Source: Scilla litardierei (lineage: Eukaryota; Streptophyta; Magnoliopsida; Asparagales; Asparagaceae). Taken from it: a DNA stretch of 64,000 bases. Positions within the stretch are counted from its first letter, which is position 1; every line of letters begins with the position of its first letter. The notes under the pieces were generated by a model. It did not search any database and was not told where the DNA came from. It was given only the letters and a program-made list of their open reading frames with translations. The stretch is from assembly GCA_030789695.1 (NCBI GenBank), contig CM061142.1, positions 601,347,659-601,411,658 of the forward strand, in the 5' to 3' direction. Both the position numbers and the translations under genes were made by a program. Below, piece by piece: positions 23,501 to 35,870 of this stretch.

Positions 23501-26500
23501 CTTGCTGATTTGCTTCATTTTGGTTATTTTTTTAACAGGACACTTTCATGCAAATTTCCAAAATCCTGTCACAACACTAATCCCGTCATTGCCATGTTGT
23601 TGCATATGTAATTGACATGCTTCTTATATTTTCTTCACTCATTTTTGGGCTGAATTTATGTGTAATTACACATATAAATTGGGTGTTATGTTTATGTGTA
23701 ATTGGGTGTTATGTGTAATTGGATAATAGATCATTCTTACATAAATATAATGGATAACCTGAAGTTGCTTATACATGATGAATTGCTTATATAATGGATA
23801 ACCATAAAAGCAAGTTGCTTGGATAACCATATGTAGAGAATTTTGCATATGCAATGTAGAGAATTTTGCATATGTAGAGAATTTTTTGGGTCCTGTCAAT
23901 GTCAATTTTTTTGATATGCAAAATTCTCTACATATGCAAAATTTTGATATGCATATGCAAAATTCTCTACAGTGACCTGGCAATGCATAGGATTTTCAAA
24001 TCCTGGCAATGTCAAACTTCTCTATGTATTGCAAAATTGGGTTATCAAAAATGATATAAGGAATGTCAATATTCTATTTCATATGTATTGCAAACCAATT
24101 GACTATCCTGAGGATTTAAATTGGTTTTGGTGCAATTGGTTCAATTTGTGTAATTTTGTGCAATTGGTTTTGGGTAAGAGTTTGAAATTTAGTGTCACAT
24201 TAGCATTTGGGTAAGAGGTTGAATACATTTAGAAAAAAATGGCAACTGATTTGTAAAATGCACAAAATTACCCAAAACCAATATTGAAACTGAAACTGAG
24301 TTATGAAATGAAACTGAATCTATTATCAGGACAACTCTTAACATTAGCAGGACACAAAATTACCCAAAACCAAATTTCTCTATGTTATACCCAAATTTCT
24401 CTCTATTTTGGTTAGGACATATGTCAATTCTCTAAGAATTGATTAGCATCTGAATATTAGCATTTGTTAAATTTCAAACTGATTGAATGAGAATCTTTCA
24501 AACTCTGTTTTGCATTATGTATTTTGAGAATGGATGTGCTTGGATGAGCTTGAATAGGAGAATGGATGAGCTTGGATGAAGCTTGAGAATGTAAAACTGA
24601 GTTTGTATTTAACCAATTAATTTTCTCAGTTTTGCATTATGTATTTAAACAACTTTCTCAATTCTCTCCACTGCAAACTGAGTTATAATTCACTCAATTC
24701 TCTAAATTCTCAATGTATTTTGGCATTTTTCTCATGTTTGCCATTTTCTTTTGTTATTTTCAGATTTTTGCAAGGTGGAGGGTCTTCTGGGTGTGTTATA
24801 TGAAGCTCAAAATTTCAAGTTTCAGTGTTATTTACCTCAGGACACTTCAAATTTTTAACATACCCTTTGGTGCTTTGAACAGTTAACTGGGATATTCATA
24901 AGTTCAAGTTTCAATTCATCCAACATCAGGTGATTTGAACAGTCCATACTCTTGGTGTGTTATTATATAGCTTGCAGCCTCTTCATCAGTTTATATGCAT
25001 GGGGCTCAATTTTTGATTCAGTGTTATGGTAACTTCATTGTTATGGACATATCAAAAATACTCAACTGGTATATTCAGTGTTATTTAAAGTGTCCTGAGG
25101 ATTTAAATTTTACAGTGTTATGTTTGATTCTCAAGTGTAAGAGATAAATTTTGGGTTTGAATTTTTGATACAGTTTTATGTTTGATTCTCAAGTGTTATG
25201 TTTGAATTTTTGCGTTGTGAATATGAATATACAATTTTTGAGTTATGTTTGGAATGTGAAATATACAATTTTTGGAATGTGAATATACAATTTTTGCAAT
25301 CTACAATTTTTTGAGTTATTAGTTATGTAGAAATATACAATTTTTTTAGTTATGCGTTATGTAGAAATTTTTTAAGTTATGAGTTATGAGTTATGAGTTA
25401 TACACTTTTGGAGTTTTGAATTTACGTTTGAATTTTAAGTTGGATGTTTGAACATATTCATGCATTTCAACTGATGCTATTTGGTTTGAAGTATATATGC
25501 ATGGGAAATTTTTTGAATATATGTTCAAACTTCCCAGTTTTGAATATTTGGTTATATTTCAAACTGGGACGTTAGAATATTCCGTAATTAAGTTTGAAGT
25601 TTGACCATATTCATGCATATAAACTCAATTTGCATATTCATATTTGGTTTGAAGTTTTAATATGCAATTGCCAAACTGGGAAATGCAAGTTTGAATATGA
25701 ATTTGGTTATAGGAATATGCAATATGGAGGAATAAAAATCATTCATATGAATATGCAAGTTTGAAGATATGAATGTGCAACTTCAGATTGGGTCCAATTG
25801 AATATGCAAGTTCTGAATAAGTTTGAAGAATATGTAAGTTTGCATATTCAAACTGAATTTGGTTATAGCCAATCTGCAGTCAGAACTTGCATATTCAAAC
25901 TTAAAAATATTCCTCCAATTGAATATTTGGTCAAACTGGGAAATACTGAGAACTTTCATATTCAAACTTCACAATTATGACAGGACCCAATTCAATATTC
26001 ATATTCAAAATATCTTCAAACTTAAAATATTCAAACTGGGATAATTGATTAGCATTCCTTTGGGTGTAATTTTCATTTGGGTGTAATTTTCAGCATAGTT
26101 TGAATAGGAATTTTGAGAATGGATGATCTTGAATAGGAGATAATGAATTTAATATGAGTTTGAAATTGAATAGGAAATTGAGTTTAACAGGACCTTTGAT
26201 TTGTACTCAGTGTGTAATTTGTTTTGTACTCATGTTGTCACTCAATTACTCAATTTGTTCATATGTTTTGTACTCATGTGATCTTTTTGAGTTTAACAGA
26301 ATTATTTTGCCTGAAATTTGATGATATAAGAAAAATGGTTGAATGATTGCAAAAAAATGATAAAGTTATTTTGAATGAGAAAAACCTTTGACTGTTGTCT
26401 ACAAAACTTTTTACTTAAGGCTAAAAACTGTTTGAATGCGAAATTTTGAAATATGTATTTGACGAATGTGTCTTTGGGGAATGTGTGAATTTGGAGAATG

Positions 26501-26640
26501 TGTGAATTTAAATATGTATTTGAACCATGACAAACTCATTTTTAACCATGACAAACTCATTATGTAATATCAAATTATATCAAGAATTTCAAATTATATC
26601 AAGAATATCAAATTTCACCCTTGCAACAATGGCAACATAA
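20502..26640. repeat. AT-rich patchwork with direct and inverted word repeats
   Basis: No coding sequence. Short words recur in both orientations: GTCCTG/CAGGAC, TTGCAAATGTGAGC, ATGCAAAATTCTCTAC and GAATATGCAAG. Around 21000-21180 copies of GCAAATGTGAGC and its complement form fold-backs. 23160-23300 and 23820-24010 share segments in inverted orientation. Frames here are short and arise from composition. Confidence 0.6.
21890..23240 (+). repeat. Three tandem copies of a ~415-440-bp unit
   Basis: The anchor CATCAAGTTTATATTGCAAG occurs at 21916, 22331 and 22767. Each copy continues through GAGCTTGAAAGTGTTGAG, a TTTGCATTATGT block and GGTCCTGTCAACAG or similar. A partial fourth end appears near 23195. 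An earlier related fragment lies near 19937-19990. Confidence 0.8.
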
Positions 26641-26659
26641 AAGGAATTACAATGACACA

Positions 26660-28373
26660 ATTTTTGCACAAGATGATGAACCATCAGCCAGGTTATTATC
26701 CACTTGAATGTGCCAAACATCTAATATACGCTAATAATGTATTTTAATTCTACTTAGTTTGGGTTTAATTTGGATAGGGCTTCAGCTCAACACAGTAGGA
26801 GAGAACGAGAACAAGAACCACGAAACATATCTCACGCTCTGATTTTTGACGGTGTACTTGATATACCTCAAATAACACCAGCAGTGACAACTTCTCCGGT
26901 TGAACAAGAAGATTCTGTCTCAGCCTCGTGTCATGATATGATTTCTGGCCAAGATCCTGGACCATCTGTCAGGTCATTATCATCTCGCCTGTACATAAAA
27001 TCTTATCTCCTCCCATGTATTTTAGGTGTTTTTATTTTTGTGTTTAAATTTGGATAGGGCTTTAGCCCAACGCAAAAGGAGAGAACGAGAACAAGAACAA
27101 CGTAACATATCTCACGCTCTGACTTCTGACGGTGTCCTTGATATACCTCAAAAAACACCAGCCGTGACAACTTCTCCAGTTGAACACGAAGATGATGTCT
27201 CAGCCTCGCGTAACGATATGATTTCCGAACAAGTTCCTGGACCATCTGTCAGGTCATTATCAACCTGCCTGTACATAAAATCTTTTTCTCCTCCCATGTA
27301 TTTTAGTTGTGTTTATTTTTGTGTTTAAATTTGGATAGGGCTTTAGCCCAACGCAAAAGGAGAGAACGAGAACAAGAACAACGAAACATATCTCACGCTC
27401 TGACTTCTGACGGTGTACTTGATATACCTCAAATAACACCATCAATGACAACTTCTCCGGTTGCACAAGAAGCTTCTGTCTCAGCCTTGCGTAACGATAT
27501 GATTTCCGGACAAGTTCCTGGACCATCTGTCAGGTCATTATCAACCCGCCTGTACATAAAATCTTTTCTCCTCCCATTTAGTTTGGTTGTGTTTATTTTT
27601 GTGTTTAAATTTGGATAGGGCTTTAGCCCAACGTAAAAGGAGAGAACGAGAACAAGAACAACGACACATATCTCACGCTTTGACTTCTGACGTTGTACTT
27701 GATATACCTCAAATACCACCATCCGTGACAACTTCTCCGGTTGAACACGAAGATGCTGTCTCAGCCTCGCGTAACGATATGATTTCCGGACAAGTTCCTG
27801 GACCATCTGTCAGGACATTATCAACCCGCCTGAACATAAAATCTTTTCTCCTCCCATTTATTTTAGTTGTGTTTATTTTTGTGTTTAAATTTGGATAGGG
27901 CTCTAGCTCAACGCAAACGGCGAGAAAGAGAACAAGAACAACGAAACATATCTCACGCTCTGACTTCTGACGGTGTACTTGATATATCTCAAATAACCAC
28001 AGCCGTGACAACTTCTCCGGTTGAACAAGAAGATGCTGTCTCAGCCTTGCGTAACGATATGATTTCCGGACAAGTTCCTGGACCATCTGTCAGGTCATTA
28101 TCAACCCGCCTGTACATAAAATATTTTCTCCTCCCATTTATTTTAGTTGTGTTTATTTTTGTGTTTAAATTTGTATAGGGATTTAGCTCAACGCAAAAGG
28201 CGAGAACGAGAAAAAATACAAGCAAACACATCTCGATATATGACTCCTACCAGTGTTCTCGATATGCCTCAAAGCACATATGCAGTACCAACTTCTCCCG
28301 TTGAACATGAAGAGGAGGTCTCAGCCTCGCACAACGATACGATATGTGCTGAAGATGATGAACCATCTGTCAG
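26660..28373 (+). repeat. Tandem array of six 195-nt exon modules plus a remnant
   Basis: Exons at 26778-26972, 27058-27252, 27339-27533, 27619-27813, 27899-28093 and 28179-28373 are each exactly 195 nt (65 codons). Introns of about 85 nt separate them (TAG| acceptor, CTGTCAG|GTCATT donor). The repeat period is about 280. All introns are in the same phase (AG|G), so any number of modules keeps frame. Each module encodes a basic segment (AQRKRREREQEQRNIS) and an acidic/Pro-Ser linker (TTSPVEQED, PGPSVR). A partial older module ends at 26692 (EPSAR). The seventh copy is the start of the helicase exon. This would be the N-terminal region of the Helitron protein; its function is unknown, with nucleic-acid contact by the basic part an inference. 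Confidence 0.8.
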
Positions 28374-28451
28374 GTTATTATTCATAAAAGCTATTCTGCT
28401 TTAATGTAACTTAGTTTTATTTAATTATTATTATGGTTTTATTTTGGCTAG

Positions 28452-31400
28452 GTGTTTAGCTCAATGTCAAAGGAGAGAACGAGAAAAAGCTCAACGAAAC
28501 ATATCTCGATATATGACTCCGATCTGTATACCTCAAATAACACCTGGATTAATAACTTCTCCAGTTGAACAAGAAGACGCTGGCTCATCCTCGATCTTCC
28601 GATGTCGGTCAACTCAGCATGGCTCTGGTCCACTAACTCAGGTTGATTTTGGTCGGCACTATCTTGGATTAATGAACATTCCATGCCCTCATTGTTCAGC
28701 CTTACATTGGTTGGATGAACAGTTGTCGAAGTCAACTTTGAGAACACATCTTTTTGGAACATGTTGTTTGCAAGGAAAAGTAAAATTGTCGAAACTTAAT
28801 GAACCCCCTCCAGCACTTCGAGAATTATATGATGGTGACAGTGAGGCATCAAAATCATTTCGAATGTATACTTGGGAGTATGATGCAGCTAATGCATTTA
28901 CCAGCCTTGGTGTGACAATGGATCAAAGATTGATTGCTGGCAGAGGCCCGAATATATTTACTATTCATGGGGAATTACGCCATCGAACAGGATCACTTCT
29001 GCCCCAACTGAATCAAACAGCAAGTTATTGTCAACTTTACATATATGATCCGGATTCTGCTATGGAGTTCCGAAGTAATAGAAATCCACATTTGAGCAAG
29101 GATGTCTTACAAATTATTCAAAATTGTTTATCGGGCATAAATCCATTCATCAAACTATATTGTCAGGCGTATTCAGTTTTATCTCAAACAGATTCATGTG
29201 GTCATGATCTTCCTGTATATCTGCATTACAATTCAAACAAGGACCGTCACCGTTATAACCTCCCAACCGTAGATGAGATTGCGGTTATTTTACCTGGCGA
29301 TGGCTATCGACCTTCCGGGATGCGAGATATAGTTTTACATCTTCGAGGAAATCATCAATTAATGCAAATCAATGAGACTCATCCTGCATACTTACCATTA
29401 CACTACGTCTTATTATTTCCTGATGGTCAGCTTGGATGGGAACCTGAGTTGAAGCGGTGGGATCCAGTTCAAAACATATCCTCAAGTAGACGCTTGACCA
29501 TGTGTGAGTTTTATAGCTACCGTCTGTTTGAAAGACAGAACGAGTATTCTTCAATTTTGAGAGCTGGAAAGTTTTTCCAGGAGTTCATAGTTGATGCTTG
29601 GGCAGTAATTGAGCAACATTGTTTGACATTCATCAAACTTAATCAACGAAAACTCCGCTCAGAGCTCTATCAGGGTCTTGCAGATATCGATGCATATGCT
29701 AGATGCGACCAAATTAGATAGCGCATGATACTTCCTTCATCTTTCACTGGCAGTGCACGTCACATGTTTGAAATATTTCAAGACTCGATGGCTATCACAC
29801 GTTATAACTAGCACCCGGATATTTTTCTTACCATGACCACAAATCCAAAGTGGCCAGAAATTACTTCGGCTCTACTGCCCAATCAAAAGCCTACCGACCG
29901 TCCAGATTTAGTCGCACGTGTATTTGAGTTAAAAAGAAAGGCTTTGATGAAGGAGATTGATGGCAATAATGTATTTGGAAAGAAAGTAGCACATGTATTT
30001 ACAATTGAATTTCAGAAACGGGGTCTTTCACATATGCATGCTCTTTTCTTTCTTCGTGGACCCGATAAGATTCATACATGTGATCAAGTTGATAGAATTG
30101 TATGTGCTGAATTTCCAGATCCTGCTCAAGATCCTGCATTATTCGATACTGTGTCAAAATGTATGGTACATGGACCATGTGGTGCTCGGAATCCAAATGC
30201 TTCATGTATGGAAAATGGTAAGTGTACTAAGAAATACCCTCGAAATTATGCAGATGCAACAACCTTGGATCGTGATGGATATCCTATTTACCGTCGTCGT
30301 AGTAATGGCCATCTATATACTGTAAGGGGGCATCAGGTTGATAACCGAGATGTTGTGCCGCACAACAGGTATCTCTCAAGGCGCTTTAACTGCCACATTA
30401 ATGTCGAAGTTTGTACTGGGGTAAGATGTGTGAAGTACATTCATAAGTATATTTATAAAGGTCATGATCGGACCACAATGGTATTGGGCGCAGTAAATGA
30501 GATCCAACAATACCTTGATGCAAGATATATTGGACCACCTGAGGCTGCCTGGCGAATATTTTGAGCATCCTTTGCATCAAGAGATTCCGTCAGTTCAAAG
30601 ATTGATCCTTCATTTACCAGGGCAACACCATGTTATTTTTGATCCAGATGAAGATGTAGATGCAATAAGGTCTAGGGCTGAAAATGATAAGACAACTTTG
30701 ACTGAATTTTTTACATGTTGCGCTTTACATGAGTCTGCACATGATCTCACATATCAAGAATTTCCTCAAAAGTTTGTGTGGCATTAGTCAACAAAGGTCT
30801 GGACTCCAAGACAATCTGGATATGCAATTGGCAGAATGTATTTTGCCTCCCCTAATTCTGGTGAGAGATTTTATATACGGTTGCTACTAATAGTTGTTAA
30901 AGGGCCAACATCGTGGGAAAATTTAAGCACATTCAATTCGATCGAGTACCCTACATTCAAAGCAACATGTATTGCAAGAGGTCTTCTTGAAGATGATTCC
31001 GAGTGGAGACAATGTCTTTCCGAGGCTTCAATTATGAAAACAGGATATCAATTACGAAGACTGTTTTGTATTATTCTTATCGAATGTGTGCCGATCGACC
31101 CCCTTGCATTATGGAATGAATTTTCAATGCACATTTGCGATGATCTTCGACATAAATTACAAACTTTATTTGCAATTTCTACCCCAACTCAAGGCCAACT
31201 TGAAGATTATGGATTATTCCTTATCAATGAATTGCTTGAGGAGTACGGTAAGTGTCTATCCGACTTTTCACCAATGCAACTTCCTGCTGGAGATTGGAAT
31301 GCAATTGTTGGCAATAGATTGTTGCATGAACATCAGGAACTTATAAATAAAGCGCAACAATTGGATGCACAAAAAGACATTGATTGCCTCAATGATGCAC

Positions 31401-32843
31401 AACGCAATGCTTAATCAGCAATTACTTCATCAGTATTTGAAAATAAAGGTACTACATTCTTCTTGAGCGGCGGTGCTGGAACCGGAAAGACTTTTTTGTA
31501 CAATGCAATAGCAACAATGTTGCGTAGTCTTGGAAATATAGTTATCACCATCGCGTCTTCCGTTATTGCATCATTGCTACTTAGCGGAGGTCGGACTGCA
31601 CATTCCACATTTCGTATCCCGTTAGATGTGCATGATACTTCAATTTGTAATTTTAGCAAGCAATCCATGCAAGCTCAATTATTCAGAAAAGCAAAACTTA
31701 TAATATGGGATGAAGTACCTATTCAACATCGGCACTGTGTTGAGGCAGTGGATCAATCGTTACAAGATATGTGTGATAACCACAGAGCATTTGGTGGTAT
31801 TACTGTTGTTCTTGGTGGGGATTTCCGACAAATCTTACCCGTCATACCAAAGGGGGTTCGAGAAGAAATTGTTGATGCCTCATTGAGACGATCTGTATTA
31901 TGGTGCTTTGTACAAGTTTTGATCTTGGATCAAAATATGCGGTTAAATAACTCATCTGTTGAGAATGCAAATTTTGCAAAATTTATTTTGGAGGTATTTT
32001 ATTTCATGCCTAATTTAATTTTACTTACTATTTTTATCTTATCCATTCCTTCACTAAAATTATATCTATATGTATTAGGTTGGGACAAATTCTACAGAAG
32101 TTGTTGAACTTCCTTCTAACATATTCAGGTGCAAGGATTTAAACGAGTTAATACTTCGAATTTATTCGCAGCTTGATATTGAGGGTGCCGTGACTCTGGC
32201 ATACCTTACTGAACGAATAATTCTTTCTGCACGGAATGATGATGTTACTTTTATAAATGCTGCTGCATTAAACATTTTTCCGGGACATAAGATTATGTAT
32301 CAAGCTGTAGACAGTTTTCTGAAAATGATGAAACCGATCCAACCATTATGAATAGATATCTAACTGAGTACATAAACTCTTTGGATCCTCCTGGGTTGCC
32401 ACAATTTACACTTGAGCTTAAGGATGGTTGTCCTATTATTTTATTACGAAATATTGCACCAAAAGACGGGCTCTGCAATGGCACTCGATTGATGGTTGTC
32501 AGATGTGCATCACGTGTCATTGAAGCTCAAATTTTAAATGGGGATAAAGCCGGTTGTTTTGTGTTTATTCCAAGAATATCTTTGTCACCATCGGCTACAG
32601 AATTACCTTTTCATATGACAAGAAGGCAGTTTCATGTCCGTGTGACATATGCTATGACGATTAATAAAGCCCAAGGACAATTTGTAAAATTTGTTGGAGT
32701 TGATTTGCAGACCCCAGTTTTCAGTCATGGACATCTTTATGTCGCACTTTCAAGGTGCACATCTTTTGATCGTGTATGTGTCCTTCTTTAGCCCAACATA
32801 AATAACACAGTAAACATCGTTTACCCAGAAGTTCTGCTATGAT
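28452..32843 (+). pseudogene. Helitron Rep/helicase gene, multiply disabled
   Basis: The exon starts in phase with the module array (CLAQCQRREREK). The N-terminal half has the Helitron N-domain (FYSYRLFERQNEYSSILRAG, YQGLADIDAY). The rolling-circle Rep motif is at 30025-30045, with an H-x-H (HMH at 30031-30039), and the tyrosines are in KYIHKYIYKG near 30435-30460. Helicase motifs: GGAGTGKTF (about 31469), IIWDEVP (about 31703), [10 protein letters not shown] and, after an intron at about 31996-32078, TINKAQGQ and HLYVALSRC. Breaks are TAG 29719, TAG 29809, a shift near 30560, TAG 30785, TAA 31412, a shift near 32314 and TAG 32789. It cannot encode a working protein. Confidence 0.9.
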
Positions 32844-32892
32844 TTCCAATGTATGATAAAAATTGTATGTAAGTTTTTTAACTTTCTTCCTT
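32844..32892 (+). other. Post-helicase segment with strong splice donor
   Basis: A GTAAGTTTTTT donor begins at 32870, 23 nt before the Gypsy insertion. The matching downstream sequence resumes at 52405, so an ancestral intron may be what the Gypsy element entered. Confidence 0.4.
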
Positions 32893-33160
32893 TGTAACGA
32901 CTGGTTTTTCATGTATGGATTTTATTATATATATATATTTGGTTGCTTCTCCATGGTTGCGATTTCCATTTTCGTCTCCGTAGTTTTCATTTTCGTTCGT
33001 TTCGTCGTGATTCTCTAGATTCTTCCGTCGGTCGGCGTGTTTGGAGTAAGTCATTCGTGACGGGCTTCATAACGTCGATATCTTAGAGTTAGAACGAGCC
33101 TAGGAGACTTAGGAAACCATCCCGGAGCTTCACGCTCCATTTCAGAACTTTCGGTGCACA

Positions 33161-33577
33161 TTAGCCGGTGTAAGAAGGGGCACCGACCGACTAGATGACG
33201 ATCCAGTCGGTCGGAAAACCTTCTTGAACCGACTAGTGGGCTTTGTTAAATGTTCAGGAGTTACTGTTTGTCGTTAATCGGTCTAAGAACGTTGGTCGAC
33301 CGACTAGGTTGCAAACTAGTCGGTCGGCAATGCTTCTTTAACCGACTAACTCATTAATTATTTTTGACACTAGTTACTGTTTACTCTTAGTCGGTCTAAG
33401 AACGTTCATCGACCGACTAGATGTCAAACTAGTCGGTCAGTAGTTGTTCTTTGACCGACTAAATCTAAATCCTAAATTTCGTCAGGGGTTACTGTTTACA
33501 CTTAGTCGGTCTGCGTTGGTCAACCGACCGACTAGTTTCCAAACTAGTCGGTCAGTGGTTGCTTTTTGACTGACTAA
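33161..33577. repeat. Palindromic DRE-like array, outer 5' LTR
   Basis: Four 76-nt units. The arm cores of unit 1 share AAGAAGG and those of unit 3 share AAGAAC when one arm is reverse-complemented. ACCGAC cores face both ways. Confidence 0.9.
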
Positions 33578-33621
33578 ACAGTACAGGAAACCCTAGTTTT
33601 GCCCTAGCAGCCACCAAACTC

Positions 33622-33629
33622 TATAAATA
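33622..33629 (+). promoter_or_regulatory. TATA box of outer 5' LTR
   Basis: TATAAATA in CTCTATAAATACCCC, 45 nt after the palindrome array and after an AAACCCTAG telobox. Equivalent boxes are at 36601, 43887 and 50631. Confidence 0.8.
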
Positions 33630-34259
33630 CCCCTCCAAACGTTTTCTTCTTCTTCCGCATGACCTAAAACCCTAGTTTCTCCCCCATTGAGCCCCCTACT
33701 ACCTCAAACCCTTATTCCTTCATCCCAAGCCCAAAATCCATCATCCAACCCCTCACTTAACACATTCTACCTCTCATCTTCCTCAAACTTTCATCAAACC
33801 CCCAAAATCCACATCCAAACCTATTTCTCCATATTTTTCCATCATTTCCAGATCTGAGCTGGATCGTTCTTCCGTTGCCGTGGTTGCTCGGCATCGTTCC
33901 TCCGCTTCTTCACGGTAATACTCAATTCTTTAGTTTTAGCATAACCCACATTGACATTTGTGAAACCCTAATAAAATGGATTATTAGACAATTAGGATTT
34001 TATTAAGAAATCGATTTAGAATCGTTTTTCTAATAATTGTTTTGCTATAACAGTGATCTATTCCGTAGTTAGCTTGTGTGACGATCTTCATTGCTCGTCA
34101 ATCCCGGTATCAGGCAAGTGAAACTTGCATATCTTGATTTGGGCCATGTCTTAGGCCATTTCCTTGCTTTAGCGTAAAAGAGACTAGACGGTGAAAGGAT
34201 AGCTGTCTAGACGCCATTGACCTAGCTTGACAACGAAGCTTGGTCCGTCACCTCCATCA

Positions 34260-34525
34260 TGCTTGTATGTCACGTTTACTTTCCCTTAACGGTACGCGTA
34301 TTAACTGTTCATGTAATCCATGCATCCTTAACTGCTATTGCATTTTAACTGCCATGTTTAATTTAAATTAACGGTACGCGAATATGTTCATGTCATTGCA
34401 TTTTACCTGTCATGTTTAATTACAATTAACGGTACGCGAATATCTGTTCATGTCATTGCATTTTACCTGTCACGTTTAATTTCAATTAACGGTACGCGAA
34501 TATCTGCTCATGTCATTGCATGCTT
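34260..34525 (+). repeat. Tandem repeat of ~62 bp in LTR
   Basis: Four imperfect copies, each with a TGTCACGTTTA-type start, ACGGTACGCGAATAT and CATGTCATTGCAT. Three or so copies occupy the matching place in the inner LTRs (37260-37460) and four in 51285-51530. Confidence 0.75.
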
Positions 34526-34910
34526 GAACACTCATCGTGATTGCGTAGCTTCGCTACATACTTGTACTATTTGTTCCGGCTAGGCACCCGTTCTGCGGGC
34601 ACAACCCTAGGCCAATCACAATTCTGGCTCGTGGTCCAGAAAACGAGCTCAACACAGCCTGCGGGCAATAGGGCACTCTCTGAGTGATCCCTTGGACATG
34701 AATATAGCCTGCGGGCAATAGGGCATCCATGTGTGGGTGATCCGTTGTACTTGTACTTGTTACTTGGCATTACATGTCACAACTACCACTTGCTAATTGT
34801 ACCTTACTTTACTTGTTACCACCTTACTTTACTTGCCATGCACCATACTTTAACTGCTAGGTTGTTAGTTTACCTTTCTTTCAGTTTCCTTGCACAAGTC
34901 ATTCGACTTG

Positions 34911-34951
34911 CTGACATGTGCCCCTTTTCTCTTTTGGGTGACACATGTTAG
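34911..34951 (+). other. Conserved LTR hairpin
   Basis: CTGACATGTG pairs with CACATGTTAG across a CCCC...GGG inner stem. The stem is present in every LTR here (1441-1481, 2876-2914, 37846-37886 and others). In the third LTR family (63795-63828) it is kept with different paired bases. Confidence 0.7.
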
Positions 34952-35394
34952 AGCCCGAGCCTGAGATACTTGCTGTGGACGCGGTGTTCGCTGACGCTGA
35001 GTCAGAACCCGTGTTGATCGAGGACTTCGAGACACTGGAGATCAGTCTTAGTGTCTATGTCTGGTTTTGTTAGATTGCTTAGGTTGTCGGTGCGTGGCAC
35101 CTAGTTTGATACTCTGTTTGTGTTTGTGCTTTGTTTGGCCTTGTTCTAGGCCTTTAGACTCTTTCTATTTAGCCTGGTTGCTTTTTCTGTGATGTTGAAT
35201 ATTTTGTGGACAAACTTTGGGATTGGTATTTCATATCTGTCTCCTTTTTCTATTATTATTATTGTTGTTCCGTTTACTTTTGCAGGGACCTGCTTATACT
35301 AAATTGACGCTTATCAGGCGTACAGCTTCACAGCTCCACGCTTGAGCGGACCTTCTCACGTCTCGCCTCCATTTTAGGGAAGCGGGGCGTGACA

Positions 35395-35535
35395 GGTTTT
35401 AGTGGTGGCCCATGCAGGTCTCTCTGTAACTGCAATTATCGGGATAACGATAAAATATAAGATTGTCCAACAATTAAAATTCGACATCTGAGCCCTAAGC
35501 TATGAGTCTAATTGTTTCGTTTTCTGTGTCATTAG
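35395..35535 (+). other. Outer Gypsy post-LTR leader
   Basis: Begins GGTTTTAGTGGTGGCCCATG directly after the LTR, as in the inner element (38330) and the relic at 3339. The primer binding site should be here, but I recognise no tRNA 3' end in it. Confidence 0.6.
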
Positions 35536-35870
35536 ATGGCAGGAAGGCGAATCACCCGTGGTGGTGGTGGTGGTGCGCCCCCTCATGACGAGGAGCCTGA
35601 GCGGGAGCCCACTAACGGGGAGATGATGAGGATGATGATGCAGATGATGCCGGTTCAGCAGGGTGTGCTGCTGCAGGTCCAGAATGCTCCGGCCGCTCGA
35701 GCTGCTCGGGCAGTGGAAGCCCCTCGCCCCGAGCCTGGAGCGAAGCAGTTCAGGGAGCTGGGTCCTGCATATTTCGATGGTTCTGATGGTCCTTTGGCTG
35801 CGGACGAGTGGATTCGAAACATTGAGGATAACCTGGCAATGACAAAGATTAACCCAACTGGATGGGTTGA
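35536..35870 (+). pseudogene. Outer Gypsy gag, 5' portion
   Basis: Starts MAGRRITRGGGGGAPPH at 35536 and encodes about 111 residues of N-terminal gag (FRELGPAYFDGSDGPLAADEWIRNIEDN). Coding stops at the codon split by the inner element insertion; the same codon resumes after the duplicated GTTGA at 45616-45620. Confidence 0.9.
35866..35870. repeat. Target-site duplication GTTGA (left)
   Basis: GTTGA precedes the inner LTR and is repeated exactly at 45616-45620. The gag reading frame runs through either copy. Confidence 0.97.

Larger units (their letters stand above)
18969..32892 (+). mobile_element. Helitron-like element (ends uncertain)
   Basis: The coding core is a plant Rep/helicase gene (28452-32843). 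A candidate 5' terminus TCTATATTATAAAAC follows an A at 18968, matching the TC start and A|T insertion habit of plant Helitrons. The 3' end (CTRR with a preceding hairpin) was not found. It may lie past the Gypsy nest, between 52405 and 55186, or be lost. Between the proposed start and the gene lies AT-rich repeated DNA with two possible leader exons. The Gypsy element at 32893 interrupts the region just after the helicase. Confidence 0.5.
32893..35394 (+). repeat. Outer Gypsy 5' LTR
   Basis: Starts TGTAACGACTGG and ends GCGGGGCGTGACA. In order it holds the palindrome array, a TATA box, a CT-rich leader with a possible intron (33915-34053), ACGGTACGCG tandem repeats, paired CAGCCTGCGGGCAATAGGGC repeats, a CTGACATGTG hairpin (34911-34951) and a conserved 3' end. 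It is less similar to its 3' partner than the inner pair are to each other. Confidence 0.95.

Noticed and set aside
33161..33577. CRISPR-like array (palindromic repeats with variable cores)
   Set aside because: Repeat ends are only 8-10 nt, cores are mirrored within a unit, spacing is irregular, the host is a plant and it lies in LTR promoters. No cas genes.
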